64,000 nucleotides of DNA from an uncultured Acidocella sp. (GTDB taxonomy: Bacteria; Pseudomonadota; Alphaproteobacteria; Acetobacterales; Acetobacteraceae): the NCBI RefSeq assembly GCF_946222605.1, contig NZ_CAMIIE010000018.1, positions 1 through 64,000 of the forward strand, in the 5' to 3' direction. Positions 25,694 to 34,326 of this stretch are shown here, piece after piece. A program made the translations under genes and the position numbers. The first letter of the stretch is position 1; each line of letters starts with the position of its first letter. Under the pieces are notes generated by a model that had not been told where the DNA came from, ran no database searches, and saw nothing but the letters and a program-made list of their open reading frames with translations.

Positions 25694-26326
25694 TCAATAA
25701 TCTCCAGCGTCGTTGGTGCTGAACAGGCCGCCCAGCCCGGCGCGCACCACCAGATATTTGCTATATTCGATGGCCAGTAATCGAACTGTCGGCAGCGTCA
25801 AGCGGTCGCGCATCGCCGGCGGGCGCACCGGATCGGGGATCAGCGCCACGCCGGGCAGGGCGCGCTGAATTTCCAGCAAGGCCCGCGGCATATGGTAATC
25901 CGCCGTGACCACGATCAGCGAGCGCATATGGTGCGCCTTGGCCCAGGCGGCGGTCTCGGCGCCATTATCATGGGTGGTTGCCGCCATATGCCCCAGCGTG
26001 ATCGCATCGGCATACCGGGTCGCGGCACTGCGGTCATCCTGGGTGAAATCGCCGAGATAGGTGCCCTTGCCGGCACCGGAGATCAACAGCAGCGGCGCCT
26101 CGTGCTCGGCAAGCAGCGCCAGTGCCGCGCTGATCCGGTCATCGCCGCCGGTCAACGCGACGATGCCATCCGCCGGCGGCAACGGGTTGGGCGGCATGGC
26201 CGTGAAGACGACACCCAGATAGACCAGAAATCCGGCCGACCAGGCGCCGAGGACCAGCAATATCACGCGTGAGAGCAGCCGCGTGAGCGACCAGCGGCGG
26301 CGGCGCGGGCGCTGGCGAAACCTCAC
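25694..26326 (-). CDS. YdcF family (DUF218) membrane-anchored protein
   Basis: A 210-residue protein starting at GTG 26326, whose GTGA overlaps the ftsX stop; the frame is open much further 5' but that part runs opposite the body of ftsX. An arginine-rich start (RFRQRPRRRRW) and one membrane helix (about 18-40) lead to the DUF218 fold: DGIVALTGGDDRISAALALL, LLISGAGKGTYLGDF and VVTADYHMPRALLEIQRA. SanA/YdcF-type proteins are tied to envelope processes, with no agreed reaction. Its location between ftsX and plsC fits an envelope role. Confidence 0.87.
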   Translation of the reverse strand: MRFRQRPRRRRWSLTRLLSRVILLVLGAWSAGFLVYLGVVFTAMPPNPLPPADGIVALTGGDDRISAALALLAEHEAPLLLISGAGKGTYLGDFTQDDRSAATRYADAITLGHMAATTHDNGAETAAWAKAHHMRSLIVVTADYHMPRALLEIQRALPGVALIPDPVRPPAMRDRLTLPTVRLLAIEYSKYLVVRAGLGGLFSTNDAGDY

Positions 26327-27216
26327 GGCAGCCGCCGCAGCCAGCCCCGAACCGTGATCTGGGCTGTGCTCCAGCCAATCAGCGCCGCGCAGGCGGGCAG
26401 GAGCGGCAGCAGGGCCAGCAGGGAAGGCGGCAGGTTGAACAGGCTTGCCGGATGCGCCGGCCCGGTGAACGGGCTGGCCAGCCAGGCCAGCCAGGCCAGC
26501 ACAGGGGCGGCGAGCACGGCCCCGCCCAGCGAGCCGGCCAGGGCCAACCATGTCGCCCGGCCGGCGAAGCGTGTCGCGATATCCGCCTCCAACGCGCCCA
26601 GCCCGTGCACAATCTCGATCGTGTCGCGCAATTGCGCCAGGCCGGAGCGTGTCGCCACCGCGACCACGGCGGCGGCCACCAGGGCGACGATCAGCAGCAC
26701 CGCCAGGGCGCAGCCTTGCAGGCTGGTCGTCAAGGTGGCGACGCGCTGCGCCCAGATCGCGCCGGTGCGGATCACCGTTCCCGGGCTGAGCTGCTGCAGC
26801 TGCGCCGCGAGCGTATCGCTGCTGCCGCTGCCGGTCCATTGCGCGGTGATGATCGCGGGCAGGGCCAGCCCGAGTGAGGCGGCATCGCCGCCGATCCAGG
26901 GCGCGATCAGCCGGTTCATCTCCGCCGTGGTCAGCACCGTGGCGTCCTCAACATCGTGATTCGCCGCCAGCGCGCGCTGCACGGCGGCGAGGCGCGTGCC
27001 ATCGTTGCCGGCATCCGGGTCGGCCGGCTGCGGGATCTGGATGGTCAGGGCGGCGGCGGTGTCGCCTTGCCAGCTCTGCGCCAAATTCGCGCATGCGAGG
27101 GCGCCGCCGAGTGCGAGCGCGGCGAGAAAGCTCATCGCCCCGACCAGCACCGGCAGCAGCCGGTCCGACAAGGCCGAGCGCAGCCCCAGCAGATCTCCGC
27201 GATGCCTAGCCATCAT
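26323..27216 (-). CDS. ftsX: Cell division ABC permease FtsX
   Basis: About 297 residues, with an N-terminal membrane helix (about 20-42), an extracellular loop domain (about 45-170) and three C-terminal helices. EIVHGLGALEADIATRFAGR is the cytoplasmic region after the second helix. FtsX with FtsE transmits a signal across the inner membrane to cell-wall hydrolases at the divisome. ATG 27216 (MMARHRGDL) overlaps ftsE by 11 bp and is preferred to an earlier start 15 bp upstream. The sequence is poorly conserved outside the fold, as usual for FtsX; the ftsE neighbour makes the call. Confidence 0.88.
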   Translation of the reverse strand: MMARHRGDLLGLRSALSDRLLPVLVGAMSFLAALALGGALACANLAQSWQGDTAAALTIQIPQPADPDAGNDGTRLAAVQRALAANHDVEDATVLTTAEMNRLIAPWIGGDAASLGLALPAIITAQWTGSGSSDTLAAQLQQLSPGTVIRTGAIWAQRVATLTTSLQGCALAVLLIVALVAAAVVAVATRSGLAQLRDTIEIVHGLGALEADIATRFAGRATWLALAGSLGGAVLAAPVLAWLAWLASPFTGPAHPASLFNLPPSLLALLPLLPACAALIGWSTAQITVRGWLRRLP

Positions 27217-27880
27217 GCACCAGACGGCCATTTTCCAGGCTCAGGCGGGGAAACGGATAATGCTCCACCAGCGCGGCATTATGGGTGGCCACAACCACGG
27301 TCGTGCCGAGCTTGTTCAGCGCGGTGATCAACAGCATCAGGCGTTGTGCCTGTTCGTCATCGAGATTTCCCGTCGGTTCATCGGCGACCAGCAGCCGCGG
27401 CCGGGCCACCACGGCCCTGGCGATGGCAATGCGCTGCTGCTCGCCGCCGGAGAGCTCGTCAGGCCGGGCATGCATGCGGTGCGCAAGCCCGACCCAGCGC
27501 AAAATCTCCGTCACATCCGCCTTCACCTGGGCCTCGCCACGGCGCGCCAGGCGCATCGGCAACGCCACGTTATCATAGGCATCGAGCTGCGGCAGCAGGC
27601 GGAAATCCTGGTACACCACGCCGATCCGCCGGCGCAGCAGGGCGGCGTCGCGCCGGCTCAGCCGGTTGGCCCGGGTGTTGAGAATTTCGATGCGGCCACG
27701 CGCGGGATGCTCGGCCAGATAGATGAGCTTCAGCAGGCTCGTCTTCCCGGCCCCGGAGGGGCCGGTGAGCCAGCGAAACCCGCCTTCCTCGATTTCAAAG
27801 CTGACGGCACGCAGGGCCTCCGCTTCACCGTCCCGCGCTGCATGGTGGTAACGCAGCCATACATCGTCGAACCTGATCAT
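27206..27880 (-). CDS. ftsE: Cell division ATP-binding protein FtsE
   Basis: A 224-residue ABC ATPase: Walker A GPSGAGKTSL, Q-loop VYQDFRLLPQLDAYDNV, signature LSGGEQQRIAIARA, Walker B LLVADEPTGNLDD and switch histidine VVATHNAALV. The NVALPM region is common in FtsE and LolD types; coupling to ftsX by an 11-bp overlap identifies it as FtsE. It is the first gene of ftsE-ftsX-ydcF-plsC, divergent from the zinc-ribbon gene across about 145 bp. Confidence 0.93.
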   Translation of the reverse strand: MIRFDDVWLRYHHAARDGEAEALRAVSFEIEEGGFRWLTGPSGAGKTSLLKLIYLAEHPARGRIEILNTRANRLSRRDAALLRRRIGVVYQDFRLLPQLDAYDNVALPMRLARRGEAQVKADVTEILRWVGLAHRMHARPDELSGGEQQRIAIARAVVARPRLLVADEPTGNLDDEQAQRLMLLITALNKLGTTVVVATHNAALVEHYPFPRLSLENGRLVHDG

Positions 27881-28025
27881 CAGGTCAGTCCTCTCATAAT
27901 GCCACTAGTGCCGCGACAAGGCGGGGGCCAGCAAGGTCTGCGGGGCGTTTATTTTCGACAAAATGCTTTGCAGGCTGAAGGTCTTATTGCGGCTTCATGC
28001 TAAAAATGCCATCCATTGCAACGCA

Positions 28026-28586
28026 ATGCGGATCGCCTGCCCCAATTGCCAGACGCTTTATGACGTTCCCGACAATCTGCTCGGCGAGAGCGTGCGCCGC
28101 CTGCGCTGCGAACAATGCGGGCATGGCTGGGCGTTTGCGCCAGCCCCATCGCCTGAGGCCCCACCGGAGGCCGCTTCGATCTCCGACATGCCGGCCAGCG
28201 AGGTTGCGAATCGCCGCTTCGGTCAGCCGGTCGATCCCGAAGCCGCCGCCGAGATGCAGGCTGCCCTTCGTCAGGAGGCGTCGGCGCCCCATGCCGCCGC
28301 GGCCGCTTCGCCGCCTGCGCGCAACACCGAGCCCGATACCAGCAAGCCCGACACCCCGGATGGGGATGCGGACCGCTTCGCCAGCCTGGTGCGGGCGGCG
28401 CGCAGCCAGGATTCCGATCAGGTTGAGCCCCCGGCCGCGCGCCAGACCAGACAGGCGGCCAGCCCGCTGCTGATCGTCTTGCTGGTGCTGCTGCTGGTGA
28501 TCGCTCTGGCGGTGGCCGAGCGGCATCTGCTGATCCGCCTCATCCCGGCCAGCGCCGGGCTGTTCCAGGCTTTGCATCTGCGCTGA
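28026..28586 (+). CDS. Zinc-ribbon (MJ0042-type) single-pass membrane protein
   Basis: A 186-residue protein. The N-terminal ribbon is CPNC (5-8) and CEQC (28-31), with the LYDVPDNLLGE spacer typical of MJ0042-type zinc ribbons in alphaproteobacteria. A long Ala/Pro-rich linker (about 40-140) is followed by one membrane helix, SPLLIVLLVLLLVIALAVAE. ATG 28026 is chosen just before the ribbon; an earlier in-frame start would add about 21 residues with no family support. Function unknown; cytoplasmic zinc-ribbon domains of this sort are often in envelope proteins near ftsE and ftsX. Confidence 0.82.
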   Translation: MRIACPNCQTLYDVPDNLLGESVRRLRCEQCGHGWAFAPAPSPEAPPEAASISDMPASEVANRRFGQPVDPEAAAEMQAALRQEASAPHAAAAASPPARNTEPDTSKPDTPDGDADRFASLVRAARSQDSDQVEPPAARQTRQAASPLLIVLLVLLLVIALAVAERHLLIRLIPASAGLFQALHLR

Positions 28587-28619
28587 GGCTTCGGCGCCGT
28601 CCAGGCGCCGATCATGGGT

Positions 28620-29909
28620 TCAGCCCTTGCGCGGCTTTGTCACCTGGCGGGCGCGGCCGAAGGCCACTTCCTGGTCAGGCACATCTTGCGTGATGACGGA
28701 CCCGGCGGCGATCAGCGCCTCATCGCCGATGCGCACCGGCGCCACCAGCGCGCTGTTCGAGCCGATGAAGGCTTTCGCGCCGATCATGGTCTTGTGTTTG
28801 GCCTTGCCGTCGTAATTGCAGGTGATCGTCCCGGCGCCGATATTGCTGCCAGGGCCGATCTCCGCATCGCCGAGATAGGTCAGATGATTGGCCTTGGCGC
28901 CCTTGCCGAGCTTCGCCGCCTTCAGCTCGACGAAATTCCCGACATGCGCGTCCTCGCCGACCTCCGCCCCAGGGCGCAGCCTGGCATAGGGGCCGATCAC
29001 CGCGCCGGTCTTCACGCTGCACCCTTCGAGATGCGAGAAGGCCTTGATCTCCACCCCTTCCTCAATGGCGACGCCAGGGCCGAAGACGACATGCGGGCCG
29101 ATCACCGTATCGGCGCCGATTTGCGTATCGGCCGCGAAAAACACCGTATCCGGCGCCTGCAATGTCACCCCGTCGCGCATGAAGCGGCTCCTGGCGCGGC
29201 TCTGAAAGGCCGCCTCCGCCAGCGCCAGCTCGGCGCGCGAATTCACCCCGAGACATTCCTCATGCGCCGCGTCCAAGGCGGCGACATTGACGCCCTCCTG
29301 GCGGGCCAGGGCGACGATGTCGGTGAGATAGAACTCGCCTTTCGCATTGTCGTTGCCGACGCGCCCGAGCCAGCGGCTCATATCCGTGCCCGAAGCCGCC
29401 ATGCCGCCGGCATTGCAGAAGGTGATCGCGCGCTCTTGCGGGGTGGCGTCGTTATATTCGACGATCCGGGCGAGATAGGCGCCCTCCATCACCAGCCGCC
29501 CATATTTCGCCGCATCCGGCGGGGTCATGCCCAGCAGCACGAGGCCGGCATCTTTTTCCCGCAGGCGGGCCAGCAGGGCGCGCATGGTCTCGGCCGAGAC
29601 CAGCGGGTTGTCGGCATAGAAAATCGCCACCGGCCCCTCGCCGAACTGCGCCTGCGCCTGGCGCGCGGCATGGGCCGTGCCCAGCCGCTCGGACTGGATG
29701 GCCACCTGATGCGGGGCCGCCAGCGCCGCCAGAGCCGGCATATCCGGCCCGATCACCACGACGATCCGGTCGAACACCTGCTCCGCGGCGCGGATGAGAT
29801 GCACCAGCATCGGCTGCCCGGCGATCTTGTGCGCGGCTTTCGGCAGGCTGGATTTCATCCTCGTGCCCAGCCCGGCGGCGATGATGACGGCGGTGCTCTG
29901 CATGGTCAT
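28620..29909 (-). CDS. glmU: Bifunctional UDP-N-acetylglucosamine pyrophosphorylase/GlcN-1-P acetyltransferase GlmU
   Basis: A 429-residue two-domain enzyme making UDP-GlcNAc. The uridyltransferase half begins IIAAGLGTRMKSSLPKAAHK, with YADNPLVSAETM carrying the metal site. The C-terminal left-handed beta helix of hexapeptide repeats includes VIGPYARLRPGAEVGEDAHV, LTYLGDAEIG and TITCNYDGKAKHKT, which hold the acetyl-CoA site. ATG 29909 overlaps the NIPSNAP stop (ATGA), and is preferred to ATG 29903. Slightly shorter than the usual 450-460. Last gene of the cm-hisC-tyrA-NIPSNAP-glmU run. Confidence 0.95.
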   Translation of the reverse strand: MTMQSTAVIIAAGLGTRMKSSLPKAAHKIAGQPMLVHLIRAAEQVFDRIVVVIGPDMPALAALAAPHQVAIQSERLGTAHAARQAQAQFGEGPVAIFYADNPLVSAETMRALLARLREKDAGLVLLGMTPPDAAKYGRLVMEGAYLARIVEYNDATPQERAITFCNAGGMAASGTDMSRWLGRVGNDNAKGEFYLTDIVALARQEGVNVAALDAAHEECLGVNSRAELALAEAAFQSRARSRFMRDGVTLQAPDTVFFAADTQIGADTVIGPHVVFGPGVAIEEGVEIKAFSHLEGCSVKTGAVIGPYARLRPGAEVGEDAHVGNFVELKAAKLGKGAKANHLTYLGDAEIGPGSNIGAGTITCNYDGKAKHKTMIGAKAFIGSNSALVAPVRIGDEALIAAGSVITQDVPDQEVAFGRARQVTKPRKG

Positions 29910-30226
29910 TGGGCGGCGAAAAACGGCGTTTCCCGCGCCAGCTTGTTTTCCATCGAGAGGAACCCTTCCAGCTTCGCCGTTTCCGCCAGGAACCGCGCCC
30001 ATCCCGGCTCCTGCGCCATGGCGTTGCGCCGGGCCTCGCGGTCAGCCTGGCTCTGATAGCGCCAGATATGCACCACCTGATGCAGCTCGCCCTCGATCGT
30101 CGTGTAAAAGCCCAGGCACTCGCCCAGATGCTTTTTCTGCAGCGGCCAGGCCAGCTCCTCATAGAGTTTCAGCCAGGCGCCCATCTTGCCGGGCTGGAAC
30201 TTATAGGTGCGGATATCCACGATCAT
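29906..30226 (-). CDS. NIPSNAP family protein
   Basis: A 106-residue ferredoxin-like alpha/beta-barrel protein. It begins MIVDIRTYKFQPGKMGAWLK and contains VVHIWRYQSQADREARRNAM, matching the NIPSNAP pattern (R-T-Y at the start, W-x-Y-x-S/D-x-x-x-R in the middle). Function unknown; such small proteins often form dimers that bind small molecules. ATG 30226 is chosen because upstream residues in this frame are opposite tyrA. It follows tyrA by 11 bp and is coupled to glmU by ATGA. Confidence 0.85.
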   Translation of the reverse strand: MIVDIRTYKFQPGKMGAWLKLYEELAWPLQKKHLGECLGFYTTIEGELHQVVHIWRYQSQADREARRNAMAQEPGWARFLAETAKLEGFLSMENKLARETPFFAAQ

Positions 30227-30237
30227 CTCTGGCGTCC

Positions 30238-31125
30238 TCAGGCTTGTTTGATGTCGATCAGGCTTTTCCGGATTTTGCGGCCCCGGTTGATCTTGTCCTC
30301 GATATAGTCGGTATCGCCCCAGCGCACGGCGCGGGCCATGGCCTGCGCGTCCTCGGAGAAGCGCGAGAACATCTCCAGCAGCGCGTCCTTGTTGTTGGTG
30401 AAGATGTCGCGCCACATCACCGGATCGGAGGCCGCGATGCGGGTGAAATCGCGAAACCCGGTGGCGGCGAATTGCAGCACTTCCTCGCGGGTCTCGTCCG
30501 CCAGATCATCCGCGGTGCCGCAGATGGTGAAGGCGAGCAGATGCGGCAGATGCGAGACGATGGCCAGCACCCGGTCATGATGCGCCGCCCCCATGCGCGC
30601 CGTGCGCGCGCCCAGCACCCGCCAAAAGGCTTCGATCTTCTGCGCCGCCGCCTCGTCCATGCCCTCGATCGGCGTCAGCAGGCACCAGCGCCCCTCGAAC
30701 AGATTGGCGAGGCCCGCATCCGGGCCGGAAAATTCCGTGCCCGCCATCGGATGCGCCGGCACGAAGGCAACCCCCGCCGGCACGAAGGGCAGCACATCGC
30801 GAATCGCCGATTGCTTGGTCGAGCCGACATCCGAGAGAATGCAGCCCGGCCGCAGATGCGGCGCGATCGCCTCCGCCAGCCCAGCGAAGCTGCCGACCGG
30901 CGTGCAGAGGATGACCCCGTCGGCATCGCTGACCGAAGCGGCGGCATCGGCATAATAGACATCGCCAAGCCCCAGCTCCTCGGCGCGCTTCAGGTGAGCC
31001 GGGTTGGCGTCGGCGATCACCAGCTGCCCGACCGTGCCAGGATGCAGCTTCAACGCCCCGGCGATGGAGGCGCCGATATGGCCAATGCCGATCAGCGTCA
31101 GACGTTTGAATAAGGGCTCAGCCAT
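30238..31125 (-). CDS. tyrA: Prephenate/arogenate dehydrogenase family protein (TyrA)
   Basis: A 295-residue NAD(P)-dependent dehydrogenase of tyrosine synthesis that oxidatively decarboxylates prephenate or arogenate. The N-terminal Rossmann loop is LTLIGIGHIGASIAGAL; then ILSDVGSTKQSA, FVPAHPMAGTEFSGP (substrate binding, catalytic His) and IVSHLPHLLAF, all family signatures. No ACT or chorismate mutase domain is attached. The upstream chorismate mutase and aminotransferase genes supply its substrate. It overlaps hisC by 8 bp. Which of prephenate or arogenate is used cannot be seen. Confidence 0.93.
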   Translation of the reverse strand: MAEPLFKRLTLIGIGHIGASIAGALKLHPGTVGQLVIADANPAHLKRAEELGLGDVYYADAAASVSDADGVILCTPVGSFAGLAEAIAPHLRPGCILSDVGSTKQSAIRDVLPFVPAGVAFVPAHPMAGTEFSGPDAGLANLFEGRWCLLTPIEGMDEAAAQKIEAFWRVLGARTARMGAAHHDRVLAIVSHLPHLLAFTICGTADDLADETREEVLQFAATGFRDFTRIAASDPVMWRDIFTNNKDALLEMFSRFSEDAQAMARAVRWGDTDYIEDKINRGRKIRKSLIDIKQA

Positions 31126-32203
31126 GACAGAACTCGGTCAAAATCTCCGCAACCCGGCTGCATTCCGCCGCGGTGCCGATGGTGATCCGCAGGCAATGCG
31201 GCAGGCCGTATGATTTCACCTGCCGGACGATATAGCCGCGCTGGCGCAGATAGGCATCTGCGGCCGAAGCCCGCTCGATTGTGACGAAATCGACCAGGAT
31301 GAAATTGGCCTCGGAGGGGATGACCCTGAGGCCGCTCTGGGTCAGGCGCTCGCTCAGGCGGCGGCGTTCGACGCCGTTATGCGCCCGGCTATGTTCCAGC
31401 CAGCCTTCCTCGCGTAGCGCCGCCATCCCGGCGGCGGCGGCGAACACATTGATGTTGAATGGCGGGCGGGTGCGGTTGAGCACGTCGATCACCGCCGCCG
31501 GCGCGTAGCACCAGCCCAGCCGCGCCCCGCCCATGCCGAAAATCTTCGAGAAGGTCCGGGTCATCACCGTGTTGTCGCCGGCATCGACCAGCTTCACCCC
31601 GGCATCATAATCCTCGCGCTCGACATATTCGGCATAGGCGGCGTCGAGCACCAGCAGAATATCCGCCCGCAGCCCGGCCCGCAGCCGTTCCACCTCGCCC
31701 TGCGCCAGCATCGTGCCGGTCGGGTTGTTGGGGTTGGCGATGAACACCATGCGGGTGGCGGGGGTCACCAGGCTCAGTATGGCATCGACATCGGTGGTCA
31801 GCTCACGCTCCGGCGCCTTGATGACCGTGCAGCCCGCCAGCTTGCCGGAGATCTCATAGATCGAGAATCCGTGCTCGCTCATGATCAGCTCGGTGCCCGG
31901 TCCGCCATAGGACTGGATCAGCAGCGTCAGCACCTCGTCCGAGCCATTGCCGCAGACGATGCGGTCCGGGTCCAGCCCGAATTTCGCGCCGATCGCCGCG
32001 CGCAGCTTGGCGCTGCCGCCATCGGGATAGCGATGCATTCCGGACGCGGCCTCCGCCATGGCTTTCAGCGCCCCCGGCGGCGGCCCGAACGCACCCTCGT
32101 TGGATGACAGCTTGACCGGATGCTCGAAGCCCGCGAGCTTGGATTCACCACCGACATAGGACGCCACGGAGAAAATCTCCGGGCGCGCGACAGGGCTGCT
32201 CAT
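31118..32203 (-). CDS. hisC: Histidinol-phosphate/aromatic aminotransferase (HisC family)
   Basis: A 361-residue fold-type I PLP enzyme. Landmarks: KLSSNEGAFGPPPGA, CGNGSDEVLTLLIQSY, FIANPNNPTGTML, VLDAAYAEYVE and the lysine motif RTFSKIFGMGGARLGW. HisC-type enzymes transaminate histidinol phosphate and often phenylpyruvate, hydroxyphenylpyruvate or prephenate. Between chorismate mutase and tyrA, it probably serves aromatic synthesis, alone or with histidine synthesis. It begins 2 bp after the chorismate mutase stop and overlaps tyrA by 8 bp. Confidence 0.93.
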   Translation of the reverse strand: MSSPVARPEIFSVASYVGGESKLAGFEHPVKLSSNEGAFGPPPGALKAMAEAASGMHRYPDGGSAKLRAAIGAKFGLDPDRIVCGNGSDEVLTLLIQSYGGPGTELIMSEHGFSIYEISGKLAGCTVIKAPERELTTDVDAILSLVTPATRMVFIANPNNPTGTMLAQGEVERLRAGLRADILLVLDAAYAEYVEREDYDAGVKLVDAGDNTVMTRTFSKIFGMGGARLGWCYAPAAVIDVLNRTRPPFNINVFAAAAGMAALREEGWLEHSRAHNGVERRRLSERLTQSGLRVIPSEANFILVDFVTIERASAADAYLRQRGYIVRQVKSYGLPHCLRITIGTAAECSRVAEILTEFCHG

Positions 32204-32205
32204 GA

Positions 32206-33066
32206 TCAGGCGGTCTCTTCCAGCGGCAGCGCATAGCCGCCGACAACGCGCGGCGGCGTCTCCAGCCCGGCAATGGCCGACAGGCGCGGGTCGCTGTCAG
32301 CGATCAGCCCGGTCACTTCCAGCAGCGCCAGCACGCCGGTATCGCCCGCCAGCCGCTTGACCCAGAGCGCCGTCGGGTCGAAGCCGGCGGCCTTGACCAG
32401 CTCGATCAGCCGGGCCCGCGAGGCCTCGGCGCCGAAGCGCAGCAGCAGCAGGCCGCGATCGAACCCGCTCGGGTCGGGGGGCACGGTCGCCGCCACCAGC
32501 GCCTCGCCCAGCGGCAAGCCTTCGGCGCGTTGCGTCCAGAACGGGAGCTTGGCGATGACATAGATCGGGGTTCCGTTCGAGGCCAGAAGCTGCCACCAGC
32601 CGCCTTGCGCATCGTCGCCTTCGCCCAGCGGCGGCAGCACGCCGAGCTGGGCGCCGCCCTCGCGGGTCAGATCGGACAGAGTCTGGGCGGGGTTATGATG
32701 CCGGCGCACCGGCGTCAGCGGGCCGAAATGCTCCCGCGCCAGCGCCAGGCGGGCCTCACCGCCTTCGCCATCGCAAACCGCCATGGTCTGGCCGCCTTCG
32801 ATGATCAACGCCGCGCCAAACATTTCCCGCCAGATCCGCACGATGGCCTGGGCCGGCCAGGCGCCCTGATGGCGCGCCAGCAGCCGCCGCAGAATGATCG
32901 CTTCCCGCCCGGGGCGGATCTTGGTGCCCTGCTTGCCGCCCTGGCTGGCGACATTTTCGACCACGCGGGCCCGCTGCATCAACAGATCGTGGATCTGGTC
33001 ATCGATGGCGTCGAGTTCGGCGCGCAATTCGGCCAGGCGCGGGGCTGGAGAGGGAAGGTCGTTCAT
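32206..33066 (-). CDS. Chorismate mutase with conserved C-terminal extension
   Basis: A 286-residue protein. Residues about 8-90 form an AroQ-type chorismate mutase: RLAELRAELDAIDDQIHDLL, ENVASQGGKQ and RPGREAIILRRLLARHQG, with the basic residues that bind chorismate. Residues about 95-286 form a second domain (for example LGVLPPLGEGDDAQGGWWQL) that is not a normal prephenate dehydratase: no TRF motif or ACT domain is seen. Related long chorismate mutases are known in alphaproteobacteria; the role of the extension is unsettled. ATG 33066 is chosen at the start of the mutase helix. First gene of cm-hisC-tyrA-NIPSNAP-glmU, divergent from metX. Confidence 0.88.
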   Translation of the reverse strand: MNDLPSPAPRLAELRAELDAIDDQIHDLLMQRARVVENVASQGGKQGTKIRPGREAIILRRLLARHQGAWPAQAIVRIWREMFGAALIIEGGQTMAVCDGEGGEARLALAREHFGPLTPVRRHHNPAQTLSDLTREGGAQLGVLPPLGEGDDAQGGWWQLLASNGTPIYVIAKLPFWTQRAEGLPLGEALVAATVPPDPSGFDRGLLLLRFGAEASRARLIELVKAAGFDPTALWVKRLAGDTGVLALLEVTGLIADSDPRLSAIAGLETPPRVVGGYALPLEETA

Positions 33067-33183
33067 CGCGCGCCTAGATACCCTAACCAGCCCAACCCCG
33101 CCAAGCCATATCCGGCAGTTGTTCTTCCATGTCAGGATGGGGATTGCGCCCCGGGGAGGGCCAGCGCATATGCGATTGGCAGA

Positions 33184-34326
33184 ATGGACCAGACGCCGGC
33201 CTCTACCGATTTCCCGCATCAATGCGTGACCTTCCCCGAGGGGGTCATGCTCGATTGCGGTCGCGCTTTGCCCAGCGTGACCGTGGCCTATCGCACCTAT
33301 GGCACGCTGAATGCCGCGAAGAGCAACGCGATCATGATCTGCCATGCGCTCACCGGCGATCAATATGTCGCTGAACAGAACCCGGAGACGGGACGGCCCG
33401 GCTGGTGGGAGCGCGTCGTCGGCCCCGGCGCGCCGATCGATACCGACAAATATTTCGTCATCTGCTCCAATGTCCTGGGCGGCTGCATGGGCTCCACCGG
33501 CCCGCGCTCGCCGCGCGGCGAGGCGCCCGGCGAGCTCTGGGGGCGGGATTTTCCGGTCATCACCATCCATGACATGGTGCGGGTGCAGAAGCGGCTGGTC
33601 GAGCATTTCGGCATCCGCAAGCTGTTCGCGGTTGTCGGCGGCTCGATGGGCGGCATGCAGGCTTTGTCCTGGGCGGTGCAATATCCGGAGATGCTCTACG
33701 CCGCGGTGCCGATCGCGGCGGCCTATTACCATTCCGCCCAGAACATCGCCTTTCACGAAATCGGCCGGCAGGCGATCTTCGCGGACCCGGCCTTCTGCAA
33801 CGGCAATTACTGGGCGCAGGGCGTGCGGCCGGAACGCGGCCTCGCGGTGGCGCGGATGACGGCGCATATCACCTACGTCTCGGAAGAGGCCTTGACCCGG
33901 AAATTCGGCCGCAAGCTGCAAAATGCCGAGGGGCTTTCGGCTTTGGGCGAGCAATTCGCGGTGGAGAGCTATCTGCAATATCAGGGCTCGAGCTTCGTCA
34001 CCCGATTCGACGCCAATTCCTATCTCTCGATCACCCGCGCCATGGATCTGTTCGACCTCGCCGGCGATCATGAAGAGGGGCTGTCGCAGGCTTTTCGCGG
34101 CGCCAGCGCGCGTTTCCTGCTGGTTTCCTTCTCCTCGGACTGGCTGTTTCCCACCGCGCAGAGCCGCACCATCGCGCGGGCGCTGAACCATGCCGCCGCC
34201 AACGTGTCCTTCGTCGAGGTTCAGTCCGACAAGGGCCATGATGCGTTCTTGCTCGACGAGCCGGATTTCCACGCCACTTTGCGCGGCTTTCTCGTCGGCT
34301 GCGCCGAGCATGCGGGGCTGGCATGA
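33184..34326 (+). CDS. metX: Homoserine O-acyltransferase MetX
   Basis: A 380-residue alpha/beta hydrolase that acylates homoserine in methionine synthesis. The nucleophile elbow is VVGGSMGGMQAL with Ser154; the other catalytic residues fit DWLFPTAQS (Asp) and DKGHDAFLL (His). Early LTGDQYVAEQNPETGRPGWW and ICSNVLGGCMGSTGP are family signatures. ATG 33184 is used because the longer open frame upstream runs opposite the chorismate mutase gene. It is followed with a 4-bp overlap by metW. The 117-bp divergent region before it was checked for a SAM riboswitch and none was convincing. Acetyl versus succinyl donor is not decided. Confidence 0.95.
   Translation: MDQTPASTDFPHQCVTFPEGVMLDCGRALPSVTVAYRTYGTLNAAKSNAIMICHALTGDQYVAEQNPETGRPGWWERVVGPGAPIDTDKYFVICSNVLGGCMGSTGPRSPRGEAPGELWGRDFPVITIHDMVRVQKRLVEHFGIRKLFAVVGGSMGGMQALSWAVQYPEMLYAAVPIAAAYYHSAQNIAFHEIGRQAIFADPAFCNGNYWAQGVRPERGLAVARMTAHITYVSEEALTRKFGRKLQNAEGLSALGEQFAVESYLQYQGSSFVTRFDANSYLSITRAMDLFDLAGDHEEGLSQAFRGASARFLLVSFSSDWLFPTAQSRTIARALNHAAANVSFVEVQSDKGHDAFLLDEPDFHATLRGFLVGCAEHAGLA

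Noticed and set aside
23840..25780. A 646-codon frame across the MFS and plsC genes
   Set aside because: It runs out of frame with the transporter and shows no membrane-protein pattern or family match.
30247..30260. TTGATGTCGATCAG, a near-FNR box
   Set aside because: One mismatch and it lies inside the coding end of tyrA (residues L-I-D-I-K), so codon usage explains it.
33067..33183. Possible SAM riboswitch before metX
   Set aside because: Many alphaproteobacterial metX genes have SAM-II, but the conserved SAM-II pseudoknot elements are not visible here.
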